Shown piece after piece: positions 7,976 through 16,168 of a stretch of 42,799 nucleotides of DNA. The notes beneath the pieces were generated by a model, which worked only from the letters and a program-made list of their open reading frames with translations, was not told the DNA's origin and made no database searches. The DNA is from an uncultured Clostridium sp. (GTDB lineage Bacteria > Bacillota > Clostridia > TANB77 > CAG-508). The translations under genes were made by a program, and so were the position numbers. The stretch lies in assembly GCA_948473335.1 (NCBI GenBank), contig CAOKXF010000012.1, forward strand, positions 1 to 42,799, in the 5' to 3' direction. How positions within the stretch are numbered: the stretch's first letter is position 1; every line of letters begins with the position of its first letter.

Positions 7976-8537
7976 AAAATCTATGATGATTGATATGGAT
8001 GAAGTAATTGTAGTAGGAAACTTCTCAAATTATTTAATTGGATTTTTAGGAGAAGTAGATTTTGAAAAATTACATAGTCAGTATAGACAAGATTTAATAA
8101 AAGGTAGAGAAGAAGAATTTAGAAAAATATATAAATATAAAAATCTATATAAAAGCGATAATGGAGATTATATTAATCCATTACCTGATTGTGTAAATAC
8201 AATCAAAGAATTAAATAAAAAATACGATGTTTATATTGTTACAACATATATTTGGAAAGAAGATGTAATTGATGCAGCTACTAATTTAAAAAATAAATTT
8301 GAATATTTGCATTATTGGTTTCCTTTTATTGATACAAATAATTTTATATTTATGACTGACAAAACAAAGATAAAATATGATATAGGAATAGATGATAGAG
8401 TATCAAATTTAGAAAGTTGTAATAAAAAATTATTATTTACAGAGTTTAGAAATAAAAAGTTAACCAATGAAGAACTTCAAAACAAAGGTATAATGAGAGT
8501 AAATAATTGGTTAGATGTAAAAAAAGAATTAATTTAG
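7968..8537 (+). CDS. 5'(3')-deoxyribonucleotidase-like HAD phosphatase
   Basis: A 189-residue HAD-superfamily protein of the NT5C type, which removes phosphate from (deoxy)nucleoside monophosphates. Motif I is MIDMDEVI (nucleophile D9, acid D11), VYIVTTYIW (about 83-91) fits motif II with its threonine, a lysine lies in MTDKTKIKYD, and GIDDRVSNLE supplies the acidic motif IV. It overlaps the CYTH gene by 8 bases and has a GGAGGAAG site inside it. A role in nucleotide clean-up fits the surrounding Nudix, CYTH and HD genes. Confidence 0.8.
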   Translation: MSKKSMMIDMDEVIVVGNFSNYLIGFLGEVDFEKLHSQYRQDLIKGREEEFRKIYKYKNLYKSDNGDYINPLPDCVNTIKELNKKYDVYIVTTYIWKEDVIDAATNLKNKFEYLHYWFPFIDTNNFIFMTDKTKIKYDIGIDDRVSNLESCNKKLLFTEFRNKKLTNEELQNKGIMRVNNWLDVKKELI

Positions 8538-8582
8538 CAGGGAAAAAGTAAATTTTATAATGATAATGGAGATAATAGTTAA

Positions 8583-8719
8583 ATGGATAAACCAATAAGA
8601 AAAGCAGTAAGATGCTATTTGATAAAAAATGATAAAGTAGTAGTTACAAAGTATAAAGAAGAAAATAAGAAGATAATGTACAAGAACCTTTTATAAAAAA
8701 AGATTCAAGAAGAAAGTAA
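8583..8719 (+). pseudogene. Nudix hydrolase remnant with internal deletion
   Basis: The first 30 or so codons (MDKPIRKAVRCYLIKNDKVV and on) are those of a Nudix hydrolase N terminus. The frame then breaks and ends at 8696. In another frame, overlapping the junction, the sequence reads QEPFIKKDSRRK and stops at 8719, like the tail of the same protein. The Nudix box itself is gone, so the gene lost its middle. Confidence 0.6.
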
Positions 8720-8733
8720 AGGAGTAAAATTTA

Positions 8734-9354
8734 ATGAGAATATATTTAATAAGACATAGTGAATCCATAGATGATATAGAAAATTGTTATGGAGGTATTG
8801 CAGACTTTGATTTAACAGAAAATGGAAAGAAAAAAGTAAAAGAATATAGAAAGCAATTAGAAAGTTATGGTATAGAAAAAATATATACAAGTCCATATAA
8901 AAGAGCATATCAAACAGCACAAATACTTAATGAAGATGTAAAAGTTGATATGGAAATTATTGATAACATAAGGGAATTAAATTCATATGGTATTCTATCT
9001 GGTGTAAATAAAGAACTGGCAAAGAATATATTTTCTTATGTATTTCAGATGGAAGAATATAAAAATACAGGATATTATTTTGGAAAAACGTTTCTAGGTG
9101 GAGAAGATATCAAACAATTTGATAACAGAGTTAAAGAAGCAATTAATTATATTATAAATGATGGTAAAGAGTTAAATTGCATTGCTATTGTAACACATGG
9201 AGGAGTATATAGAAGTATATTTGGAAATTTGTTAAATATAAATCAAAAGATAGTAGAAATGGATGATTTAGCAACTACTATAATAGATTATAGTGATGGA
9301 ATATTTAATATAATAGAAACTAAAGGTATTAAATTAGGTGAAGATATTAATTAA
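8734..9354 (+). CDS. histidine phosphatase / phosphoglycerate mutase-like protein
   Basis: A 206-residue member of the histidine phosphatase superfamily, related to cofactor-dependent phosphoglycerate mutase and CobC. The phosphohistidine loop is LIRHSES (H8) and the second catalytic histidine is in IVTHGGVYRS (about 150). YTSPYKRAYQTAQIL supplies the phosphate-binding arginine. The substrate is not evident; the small-phosphatase group is more likely than glycolytic mutase because of length and company. It is the last gene of the enzyme run and is followed by a strong terminator. Confidence 0.85.
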   Translation: MRIYLIRHSESIDDIENCYGGIADFDLTENGKKKVKEYRKQLESYGIEKIYTSPYKRAYQTAQILNEDVKVDMEIIDNIRELNSYGILSGVNKELAKNIFSYVFQMEEYKNTGYYFGKTFLGGEDIKQFDNRVKEAINYIINDGKELNCIAIVTHGGVYRSIFGNLLNINQKIVEMDDLATTIIDYSDGIFNIIETKGIKLGEDIN

Positions 9355-9394
9355 GATAAGAAAAAATATTGAAGTGAAAAATATCAAAAACAAT

Positions 9395-9424
9395 AAAAAA
9401 ATCTAGCTGTCAGCTAGATTTTTT
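9395..9424. terminator. bidirectional intrinsic terminator
   Basis: ATCTAGCTG and CAGCTAGAT form a perfect 9-bp stem with a single-base loop. A6 before it and T6 after it make it work in both directions. It lies between two convergent genes, the histidine phosphatase (plus) and the EAL protein (minus). Confidence 0.9.
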
Positions 9425-9452
9425 GTGCAACAAGGTTAAGTTGTATATTTAA

Positions 9453-11687
9453 TTATTTATGATTATTAAAATAATCAGTAAACTCTGTCATAGAAATAGG
9501 TTTTGAATAATAATAACCTTGAATCATATCGCACTTTAAGTTTTTAACAAAGTCTGCTTGTTCTTTAGTTTCAACACCCTCAACTATAGTATTAACTTCA
9601 AGACGTTTAGCAAGCATCATAATATAATTAATAATATTTCTGTTATTATTTAAATTAGCTTTATCAATAAACACTTTATCTATTTTAATAATATCAATAG
9701 GCATATTTTGTAACATACTAAGAGAAGAATAACCTGTTCCAAAATCATCAATAGAAATAATAAATCCTTTTTCTTTAATAATATTTAAAATTTTTAAGAT
9801 ATCTATATTTTCATCAATAGTTGCACTTTCAGTAATCTCTAAATCAATTTTATTCCTTTCGATATTATATTTGTTAGTGATTTTGACATATTCGTCTATA
9901 AAGTTTTCATTTACAAAATGTTCTTTAGAGACATTAATAGAAATAGTTGGAACAAAATCATATATTTTTTTCCATTCAGATAAATCCTTACAAACTTGCT
10001 CAAAAATATATAAGTCTAATTTAAGTATAAATTTATTCTTTTCAAATAAAGGAATAAATTTTCCAGGAGGAACCATAGTATTTCCAGTATGCCATCTAAC
10101 TAAAGCTTCAGCACCAGCAATCTTTTCATTACTTGTAAAAGTCTTAGGCTGATAAACAACTTCAAATTCATTATTTGCTAATGCTTCATCCATATAAGAT
10201 TCAATTCTTTGTTCTTCAACTAATTGGTTTTCAAGAATATCATCAAAAATATAATAATTTTGATGGTATAAACCTTTAATTTTAGAACGGGCCATATAAG
10301 ATTTATCTAAAACTTTATTTATATCAGTATCATGTGGTCTAATCTTATAGACACCAATTGATAAATTTACATGCACATTTGTGTTATTTATATTAATCTG
10401 TGATAAATTATAAAATATATTATCAAGAAGTTTTGAAATATCGTTTTTATAATTAAATATAGAAGCAAAAATATCATTTGAAATTCTACAAGTAATATTA
10501 TCAGGAGGCAAAATAGTTGATAATTTTTCTCCAAGTGTTTTTAATATTTTATTACAGAATTCATATCCATAAATATTATTTAATGCTTTGAATTTATTAA
10601 TATCAAGAGTAATAATATATTTGTTTTTTAGTGGGTTCTGTAAAAATTCAGAACCATTTTCTTTAAAATAAGATTCATTTCCAAGCAAAGTTACAGGGTC
10701 AATATAAGCTGTTTTATATAATTTAAGACTTTTCTTTTGATTTGAAATATCAATATAAATATATATGCATATAATAACAAAATTAATAAACGAACATAGA
10801 CTAAGTGATATAATTAAGAATGTATTAAGTTCTTTTCCAATTGTAGAATTTGGTGCTACAGTTACAACATACCAATTATTTACATTAACTTTTTCATAAT
10901 GTATAAAATATGTATTATTATTGAAATGTATATCAAAAGTTCCAACTTTCAAATTTTTTATATTGTTTGACATAGTATCAATCTTATTAGCATCTTTTGC
11001 ATGAGTAAGATTATATTTATCTTTTATAAAGTCATATAAATTAACATTATTTTCTTTTATATAGCCAAATGAATCTATCAGTACAGAACCATTATTATTT
11101 ATTAAATATGTACCGCCTTTACCATTAAATAAACGTCTTAATAGGATTTCTTTATAATCTTCAGTATTAATTGTTGCAAATAAAACCATTGTTTCATCAT
11201 CAAAGTGAAATGTTTTAGAATATATATTTACTTGATTATTTGAAACAGTACTAGGTCTGTTTTCAGATAAATATACATCTTGCTGATTAAAGAATTCTTC
11301 TATATTGGCATAATTTTTAACAATATGTCCATCACTTGTAATACCATCTCCATTTTTATCTAAAACTACAAGTCTGGTAAAATTGTAATCTTCTAAATCT
11401 CCTTTAAATCTGTCAAAGATTTCATCTACTGTTTTAAAATAGCCCCTATTTATTGAGTCTACCATTATTTCAACAAACTTTTTTTGTTCAGTTATAGCAA
11501 GATTTAATTGTGCCGCAGTTTGTTCACTAAGCTCAGTTATGTTATTATAAATATTTTTGAATGTTAATTTTCTTATATATGAAACGTAAAAAAATGACAT
11601 TATTAAAATAAATAAAAAAATAGTTAATATCCATTTTATATTTAATTTATAATGCTCTTTTTTTATTCGCTTTTTTATTCTTTCCAT
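9453..11687 (-). CDS. membrane c-di-GMP phosphodiesterase with degenerate GGDEF and intact EAL
   Basis: This is a membrane sensor that probably breaks down the second messenger c-di-GMP. One membrane helix lies near residues 20-40, then an extracellular Cache-like sensor region (about 45-280), a second helix (about 285-312), a GGDEF-fold domain (about 330-470) and an EAL domain (about 490-740). The GGDEF signature is replaced by RISNDIF, so cyclase activity is unlikely. The EAL domain keeps AEALVRW, SINVSK, EITES, DDFGTGYSS, the lysine of IKIDK, VEGVET and QGYYYSKP, all expected for catalysis. The gene stands alone. Its best ribosome site is 43 bases upstream of the ATG, with a hairpin between. 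Confidence 0.92.
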   Translation of the reverse strand: MERIKKRIKKEHYKLNIKWILTIFLFILIMSFFYVSYIRKLTFKNIYNNITELSEQTAAQLNLAITEQKKFVEIMVDSINRGYFKTVDEIFDRFKGDLEDYNFTRLVVLDKNGDGITSDGHIVKNYANIEEFFNQQDVYLSENRPSTVSNNQVNIYSKTFHFDDETMVLFATINTEDYKEILLRRLFNGKGGTYLINNNGSVLIDSFGYIKENNVNLYDFIKDKYNLTHAKDANKIDTMSNNIKNLKVGTFDIHFNNNTYFIHYEKVNVNNWYVVTVAPNSTIGKELNTFLIISLSLCSFINFVIICIYIYIDISNQKKSLKLYKTAYIDPVTLLGNESYFKENGSEFLQNPLKNKYIITLDINKFKALNNIYGYEFCNKILKTLGEKLSTILPPDNITCRISNDIFASIFNYKNDISKLLDNIFYNLSQININNTNVHVNLSIGVYKIRPHDTDINKVLDKSYMARSKIKGLYHQNYYIFDDILENQLVEEQRIESYMDEALANNEFEVVYQPKTFTSNEKIAGAEALVRWHTGNTMVPPGKFIPLFEKNKFILKLDLYIFEQVCKDLSEWKKIYDFVPTISINVSKEHFVNENFIDEYVKITNKYNIERNKIDLEITESATIDENIDILKILNIIKEKGFIISIDDFGTGYSSLSMLQNMPIDIIKIDKVFIDKANLNNNRNIINYIMMLAKRLEVNTIVEGVETKEQADFVKNLKCDMIQGYYYSKPISMTEFTDYFNNHK

Positions 11688-11696
11688 AATTCATCT

Positions 11697-11738
11697 ATAA
11701 TCTAATTATAAAATTATTATTAGATTATTTCTCCTTTC
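11697..11738 (-). promoter_or_regulatory. ribosome site separated from the start by a hairpin
   Basis: On the minus strand GAAAGGAG (11731-11738) is the only strong ribosome site before the EAL gene, yet it lies 43 bases from the ATG. Between them a perfect 10-bp stem (arms 11697-11706 and 11719-11728, 12-base loop) would bring the two to a near-normal distance when folded. AGATGA closer to the start is a weak alternative site. Confidence 0.4.
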
Positions 11739-11875
11739 TATTATTTCTATAAAATATAAGTATATAATATACTAAAAAATATTTTTTTTCAACATTTTAT
11801 CCATATATTTAGCTCAAAATAAAAAATTAAAGTAAAATCTTGAAAAAGATAAAAAAAAGTAGTAATATAAAAATA

Positions 11876-11973
11876 GAAATAGAGTAGGAGATAAATAGTA
11901 AAGACTCAATAGACGGGAAGTTGCTATTGAGGCAAGATAAGAATCGCTTATTTATATCCGCATTCCGCTATCA
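11876..11973 (+). promoter_or_regulatory. tetrahydrofolate (THF) riboswitch
   Basis: The stretch before folT has the order of conserved blocks I know from THF riboswitches: GAGTAG at the 5' end, a TAAAG joiner, a hairpin with 8-bp arms CTCAATAG/CTATTGAG around the loop ACGGGAAGTTG, and ATCCGC with CCGCTAT at the 3' end. ATAG (11879-11882) pairs with CTAT (11968-11971) to close P1, and ATAAATA pairs with TATTTAT as P2. Folate binding would lower expression of the uptake operon that follows. The gene context (folT, folC) strongly supports the call. Confidence 0.85.
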
Positions 11974-12023
11974 AAGATTATAAATGAAGATGTAATAAAC
12001 TATATAAATGTATAGTTTTGCAA

Positions 12024-12070
12024 GTCTTCTTTCTTTGCAGTGTGAAAAACTCTATAAGAAAGGAGTTTTT
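12024..12070 (+). promoter_or_regulatory. riboswitch expression platform covering the folT ribosome site
   Basis: AAAAACTC (12045-12052) pairs with GAGTTTTT (12063-12070), placing the AAGGAG ribosome site in the 3' arm just before the ATG at 12073. A pyrimidine stretch upstream (CTTCTTTCTTT) can instead pair with AAGAAAGG. These exclusive pairings suggest that the riboswitch controls translation, though the T-run after the stem would also allow termination. Confidence 0.5.
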
Positions 12071-12072
12071 TT

Positions 12073-12603
12073 ATGTCAAAAATCAAAAAAATAATATTAT
12101 CATCCATGTTATTAGCGATATTAATAATTTTTTCTAGATTTATATCTATAAAAACACAGGTATTAGTAATAAGTTTAAGTTTTATACCAATTATGATGTC
12201 TGCAATTTGGTTAGGACCTAAGTATAGTACAATAATATCATTATTAGGAGATTTACTTGGAGCAATATTATTTCCGTTTGGTCCATATTTTCCAGGATTT
12301 ACAATAAGTGCAGCTATTGTTGGTTTTATATATGGGATATTATTATACAATAATGGAAAAGAAATGAATGATAAGAAGTTAATTATAAGAATTATTGTGA
12401 GTAGCTTGATAGTATTGATTATTGTTAATATTTTTATAACATCATTATGGATACATATATTATATGGAAAGGCATATTTAGCAATAATAACGGGTAGAGT
12501 AATTACACAAATAATAATGCTTCCGATTCAAATTATAGTAATTTATATGTTAGAAAAATCAACAAGGCCATATATAAAAAAATACTTATATGAGGAGAAA
12601 TAA
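12073..12603 (+). CDS. folT: FolT: folate-specific substrate-binding subunit of an ECF transporter
   Basis: FolT is the membrane S component that captures folate from outside the cell and hands it to an ECF energising module. The 176-residue protein is very hydrophobic with about six membrane helices, as expected. The segment FGPYFPGFTISAAIVGFIYG (about 74-93) and AIWLGPKYSTIISLLGDLLG before it are typical of the FolT family. It follows a THF riboswitch and precedes folC, ECF ATPase and T genes, so specificity, energiser and folate retention are all encoded together. Confidence 0.88.
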   Translation: MSKIKKIILSSMLLAILIIFSRFISIKTQVLVISLSFIPIMMSAIWLGPKYSTIISLLGDLLGAILFPFGPYFPGFTISAAIVGFIYGILLYNNGKEMNDKKLIIRIIVSSLIVLIIVNIFITSLWIHILYGKAYLAIITGRVITQIIMLPIQIIVIYMLEKSTRPYIKKYLYEEK

Positions 12604-12607
12604 TAAA

Positions 12608-13882
12608 ATGAATGTAGAAGAATATTTATCAACTTTTTTTAGAGGAACAAAAGATCCAACATTAAGAGCAATGGAATATTTTATGGAAGAATTTAATCAT
12701 CCAGAGAATAAACTAAAAATAATACATATTGCAGGAACAAATGGAAAAGGAAGCTGCACTGAAATGATAACAAATATATTAATAAAGTCAGGATATAAAG
12801 TTGGAAAATTTATGAGTCCTCATCTAGTGAAATATAATGAAAGAATGAGTATACAAAACAAAAACATAACAGATAAAGATATGGAAAATTTAATCAAAAT
12901 ATTGGAACCTAAAATTAATAGATATAATAGTGTAAATGATTTTAAAGTTACATTATTTGAACTAGAAACAATAATGGCAATTTTGTATTTCGAAAAAAAC
13001 AATTGTGATTTTGTAGTATTAGAAACAGGACTAGGAGGATTATATGATTGTACAAATATAGTAAATCCTATAATATCGATTATAACAAGCATAGGATATG
13101 ACCATATGAATATTTTAGGTAATACATTAGAAGAAATAGCAGAACAAAAAGCAGGGATAATAAAACAAAATTCAAAAACAATATATATAAAGCAAAATGA
13201 AAAGGGTGTAAATGAAAAAATAATAAAAAGATGCAAAGAAAAAAATAATAAACTACACTTGATAAAAAAGGAAGATATAAAAAATTATACATATAATAAT
13301 GATTTTCAAAAAATAGATTATAAAAGTTATAAAAGTATACAAATAAATTTAAAAGGAGAAAAACAAATATATAATGCAAGTATATGTATAGAATGTGTAG
13401 AAATATTAAATGAAGAAGGATTTAAAGTTCCAGAAGAAGCAATAAGAGAAGGAATAAAAACAGTTATACATAAAGGAAGATTTGAAACAATAAATACTAA
13501 TCCATTAATTATTTATGATGGAGCACATAATAAACCTGCAATAGAAAATTTTAAAAGAAGTGTAGAAATGTATTACAAAAATAAAAGAAAAGTTTATATT
13601 ATATCAATACTAAAAACCAAAGATTATGAAACAATTTTAAAAGAATTATTGAAAGATGAAGAAGCAACATTCATTTTTACAAATGGAAATGATGAAGATT
13701 TATATGTAAAAAAAGAAATATTATTAAAAGTTAGTAAAAAATATACAAATAATAAAAATATGCATGCAAAGGAACTTGACAAAGCAATAGATTTAATAAA
13801 AGAAAAATATGAATCATATGTAACATTTATTGTTGGAAGTTTTTACATATATGGAACAGTAATAGAAAAATTAAAGGAATGA
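12608..13882 (+). CDS. folC: folylpolyglutamate synthase / dihydrofolate synthase
   Basis: FolC adds glutamates to folates (and in many bacteria to dihydropteroate), which traps them in the cell. The ATP loop is IAGTNGKGSCTEM, followed by KFMSPHLVKYNERMSI, FVVLETGLGGLYDCTN and IGYDHMNILG, the Mur ligase-like signatures in order. The C-terminal part has KGRFETINTNPLIIYDGAHN. An ATG at 12590 is in frame but overlaps folT; GAGGAG at 12592-12597 fits the ATG at 12608, giving 424 residues. In this operon it would polyglutamylate folate imported by FolT. Confidence 0.93.
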   Translation: MNVEEYLSTFFRGTKDPTLRAMEYFMEEFNHPENKLKIIHIAGTNGKGSCTEMITNILIKSGYKVGKFMSPHLVKYNERMSIQNKNITDKDMENLIKILEPKINRYNSVNDFKVTLFELETIMAILYFEKNNCDFVVLETGLGGLYDCTNIVNPIISIITSIGYDHMNILGNTLEEIAEQKAGIIKQNSKTIYIKQNEKGVNEKIIKRCKEKNNKLHLIKKEDIKNYTYNNDFQKIDYKSYKSIQINLKGEKQIYNASICIECVEILNEEGFKVPEEAIREGIKTVIHKGRFETINTNPLIIYDGAHNKPAIENFKRSVEMYYKNKRKVYIISILKTKDYETILKELLKDEEATFIFTNGNDEDLYVKKEILLKVSKKYTNNKNMHAKELDKAIDLIKEKYESYVTFIVGSFYIYGTVIEKLKE

Positions 13883-13889
13883 TTTAAAA

Positions 13890-14705
13890 ATGATAAAATT
13901 AGAAAATGTATATTATAAATATAAGACAGAAAAAAACATTTTAGAAGACATAAATTTAGAAATTTATGAAGGAGAAATTATAAGTATTATAGGAAAAAAC
14001 GGAACGGGAAAATCTACATTACTTAATCTGATGGCAGGTATTATCAAACCAAATAAAGGTAATATTATAGTAGATAATATAAATACTAAATCAAAAAAAG
14101 ACTTTATTGAGTTAAGAAAAAAGATAGGAATATTATTTCAGAATCCTGATAATCAAATATTATTTCCAAAGGTATATGAAGAAATGGAATTTGCTCTGAA
14201 AAATTTAGATATAAGTAATAGAGAACAAAGAATAGAAGAAGCGCTAAAAATGGTAAACATGGAAGAATTAAAACAAGAGGAAATATATGAATTATCATTA
14301 GGACAAAAGCAAAGAATTAATATAGCAAGTATATTAGCAATAAAACCCAAATATATTGCTTTTGACGAACCTACTACAATGATAGATTCTAAAGAAAAAG
14401 AAAAAATATATAATATTATGAAGACATTAAAAAAAGAAGGATATACAATAATTTTTATAACCAATAATGTAAGTGAAATACTATTAGCAGATAGAATTTT
14501 TATATTAGAAAATAAACAAGTTAAATATATATTAAAAAAAGAAGAAATAATAGAAAATATAAAATTATTAGAAGAATGTGATATAAAAGTACCAGAGTTG
14601 ATAGAAATAATACTTAAATTAAAAGAGAATAATATAAATATAAAATTAGAAGAATGGACAATTACAGAAATGATTAATGAAATTGTGAAGGTATGTAAAA
14701 AGTGA
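13890..14705 (+). CDS. ECF transporter ATPase subunit
   Basis: A 271-residue ABC ATPase of the EcfA type, which powers vitamin uptake through a T subunit. Walker A is GKNGTGKST (35-43), the Q loop is in LFQNPDNQILF with the ECF-typical double Q, the signature is LSLGQKQR and Walker B is YIAFDEPT. The switch histidine position reads FITNNVSE, with Asn where His is normal. Most ECF modules pair EcfA1 with EcfA2; only one is encoded here. It sits 7 bases after folC and overlaps the next gene by 4, so it probably serves FolT. Confidence 0.9.
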   Translation: MIKLENVYYKYKTEKNILEDINLEIYEGEIISIIGKNGTGKSTLLNLMAGIIKPNKGNIIVDNINTKSKKDFIELRKKIGILFQNPDNQILFPKVYEEMEFALKNLDISNREQRIEEALKMVNMEELKQEEIYELSLGQKQRINIASILAIKPKYIAFDEPTTMIDSKEKEKIYNIMKTLKKEGYTIIFITNNVSEILLADRIFILENKQVKYILKKEEIIENIKLLEECDIKVPELIEIILKLKENNINIKLEEWTITEMINEIVKVCKK

Positions 14706-15265
14706 AAAAGGTAATAAAATTTATTATATTTATAATATTTACAATATTAATATTTATTATAAAGGATTTAAAAATCTTAGCTATAATATTTTTATTAAAT
14801 ATTATATTAATAGAAATAATGAAAATAAATATAAATGAAATGCTATATAAGTTAAAAAAATATTTACCATTTATAATATTTACTATTATAATAAATATAA
14901 TATTTGATAGTTTTTATGGAGGAATATTGATAGGTATAAAGATATACATTTGCTATAATGCAACATATATATATTCAAAAACAGTAACATTAACAGAAAT
15001 ATCTGAAACAATACAAATAATATGTTATCCATTAAAAATATTTAAAATCAATATAAAGGATATAGGAATAATGATATCTGTTGCAATTTGCATGATACCT
15101 ATTTTAAAAAATGAAATAAGTATAGTTATATATTCTCTAAAAGCAAAAGGAAAGAAGATAAATATGAAAAGTATAGTAATTATAATAAAACCAATATTAA
15201 TTTCAACATTGAAAAGAACAAATGAAATAGAGAAAACTTTAATAGCAAAAGCATATATTTCTTAA
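14702..15265 (+). CDS. ECF transporter T component, short form
   Basis: A 187-residue, strongly hydrophobic protein in the place of an EcfT transmembrane subunit, which couples the ATPase to the S component. Helices cover most of residues 1-135. The coupling-helix region, normally with Ala-Arg-Gly motifs, is represented by SLKAKGKKINMKS and TLKRTNEIEKTLIAKAYIS near the C terminus. It is shorter than the usual 260 or so residues. The GTG start overlaps the ATPase stop as GTGA, so translation is coupled. Identification rests on position and hydrophobicity more than on motifs. Confidence 0.75.
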   Translation: MKKVIKFIIFIIFTILIFIIKDLKILAIIFLLNIILIEIMKININEMLYKLKKYLPFIIFTIIINIIFDSFYGGILIGIKIYICYNATYIYSKTVTLTEISETIQIICYPLKIFKINIKDIGIMISVAICMIPILKNEISIVIYSLKAKGKKINMKSIVIIIKPILISTLKRTNEIEKTLIAKAYIS

Positions 15266-15307
15266 AATAAAAAATGAAAAAAGTTAATAAAATTGTCATA
15301 AAAAATC

Positions 15308-15336
15308 TTTACACAAAAAAAATGATTTGCTATAAT
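15308..15336 (+). promoter_or_regulatory. sigma-70-type promoter
   Basis: TTTACA (15308-15313) and TATAAT (15331-15336) are 17 bases apart. It lies 43 bases after the folate operon and would drive the leader peptide and the three unrecognised genes at 15471-17109. Confidence 0.8.
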
Positions 15337-15393
15337 TTATAAGTGAAAAAATGTGACTAAAAATTACAAATAGAAAACAGAAGGGGAGAAAAT

Positions 15394-15435
15394 ATGCTTC
15401 ATAAATCAAGTAATATAAAATTTTTAGACACATAA
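15394..15435 (+). CDS. 13-residue leader peptide or micro-ORF
   Basis: AAGGGGAG sits 6 bases before an ATG opening MLHKSSNIKFLDT and a stop. The ribosome site is as strong as that of real genes here, and the ORF lies between a clear promoter and a membrane-protein gene 35 bases further on. It may be a leader peptide or a small protein. The sequence gives no function. Confidence 0.4.
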   Translation: MLHKSSNIKFLDT

Positions 15436-15470
15436 AATTAAATATATATTGATATGTGAGGTGAAACAAA

Positions 15471-16139
15471 ATGAGATATCGTCAACTTAGATTTGACATA
15501 TGGGTATGTTTATTAATAGCATTTCTAATAAGTTTAGGAACAGTAAAAATAGCAGAGCAGATGTTACCAAAAAAATATGAAGAATATGCAGAAGAACATA
15601 CAGTAGAAGATGGAGATATTGGAGGAAAAGCTGATGAAACAGTTTATCGAGCACAAAATGTAGAAGACTTACTATCACATGATACATTTACAGTAGTATC
15701 ACCAGGAATTGAGTATAGAAATCGTGGAGGAGGGTATTATGATGGGTATTATATGCACTCATTAATATTACCATCTGGTGAAAGAATAGCAGCACGCATA
15801 AATATTGATTCTGTACAACAGACAGGCGATTCGATTTATAGTGGAGATAGTATTTTACCAGTTGGAAAAATTGTATATGAAGATTTAACAAAAAATGAAA
15901 CATTTTTAAATCAAATACAATTTAAAGAAGATTTAACTCGTACAGATTTTTATATTGACATGATAGGAAATGGTGGAAAAGTAAGTAAAGATGATTATAC
16001 AGAAACATCAACAACTATGGTACAGGTACTAACAGTAATAATAGCGTTCCCAATATTACATATGATAGGTTCGAAAATAGGAATATTTCCAGCATTTTTC
16101 TCAATAAAGAAAAAAGAGCAAAAATCTGAATGGGAATAA
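15471..16139 (+). CDS. unrecognised membrane protein with extracytoplasmic domain
   Basis: I do not recognise this 222-residue protein. A membrane helix lies at about residues 9-27, a polar domain rich in Tyr, Gly and Asp follows (about 30-180, with YRNRGGGYYDGYYMHSLILP), and a second helix lies near 185-205 with a basic tail KKKEQK. The middle would be outside the cell and the tail inside. It starts after GTGAGGTGAAAC, a good ribosome site. It uses CGT and CGC arginine codons that are rare in its neighbours, as do the next two genes, which suggests a shared, possibly foreign origin. Confidence 0.75.
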   Translation: MRYRQLRFDIWVCLLIAFLISLGTVKIAEQMLPKKYEEYAEEHTVEDGDIGGKADETVYRAQNVEDLLSHDTFTVVSPGIEYRNRGGGYYDGYYMHSLILPSGERIAARINIDSVQQTGDSIYSGDSILPVGKIVYEDLTKNETFLNQIQFKEDLTRTDFYIDMIGNGGKVSKDDYTETSTTMVQVLTVIIAFPILHMIGSKIGIFPAFFSIKKKEQKSEWE

Positions 16140-16168
16140 TAAATAAAAAATTAAGGAGTGTATAAAAA

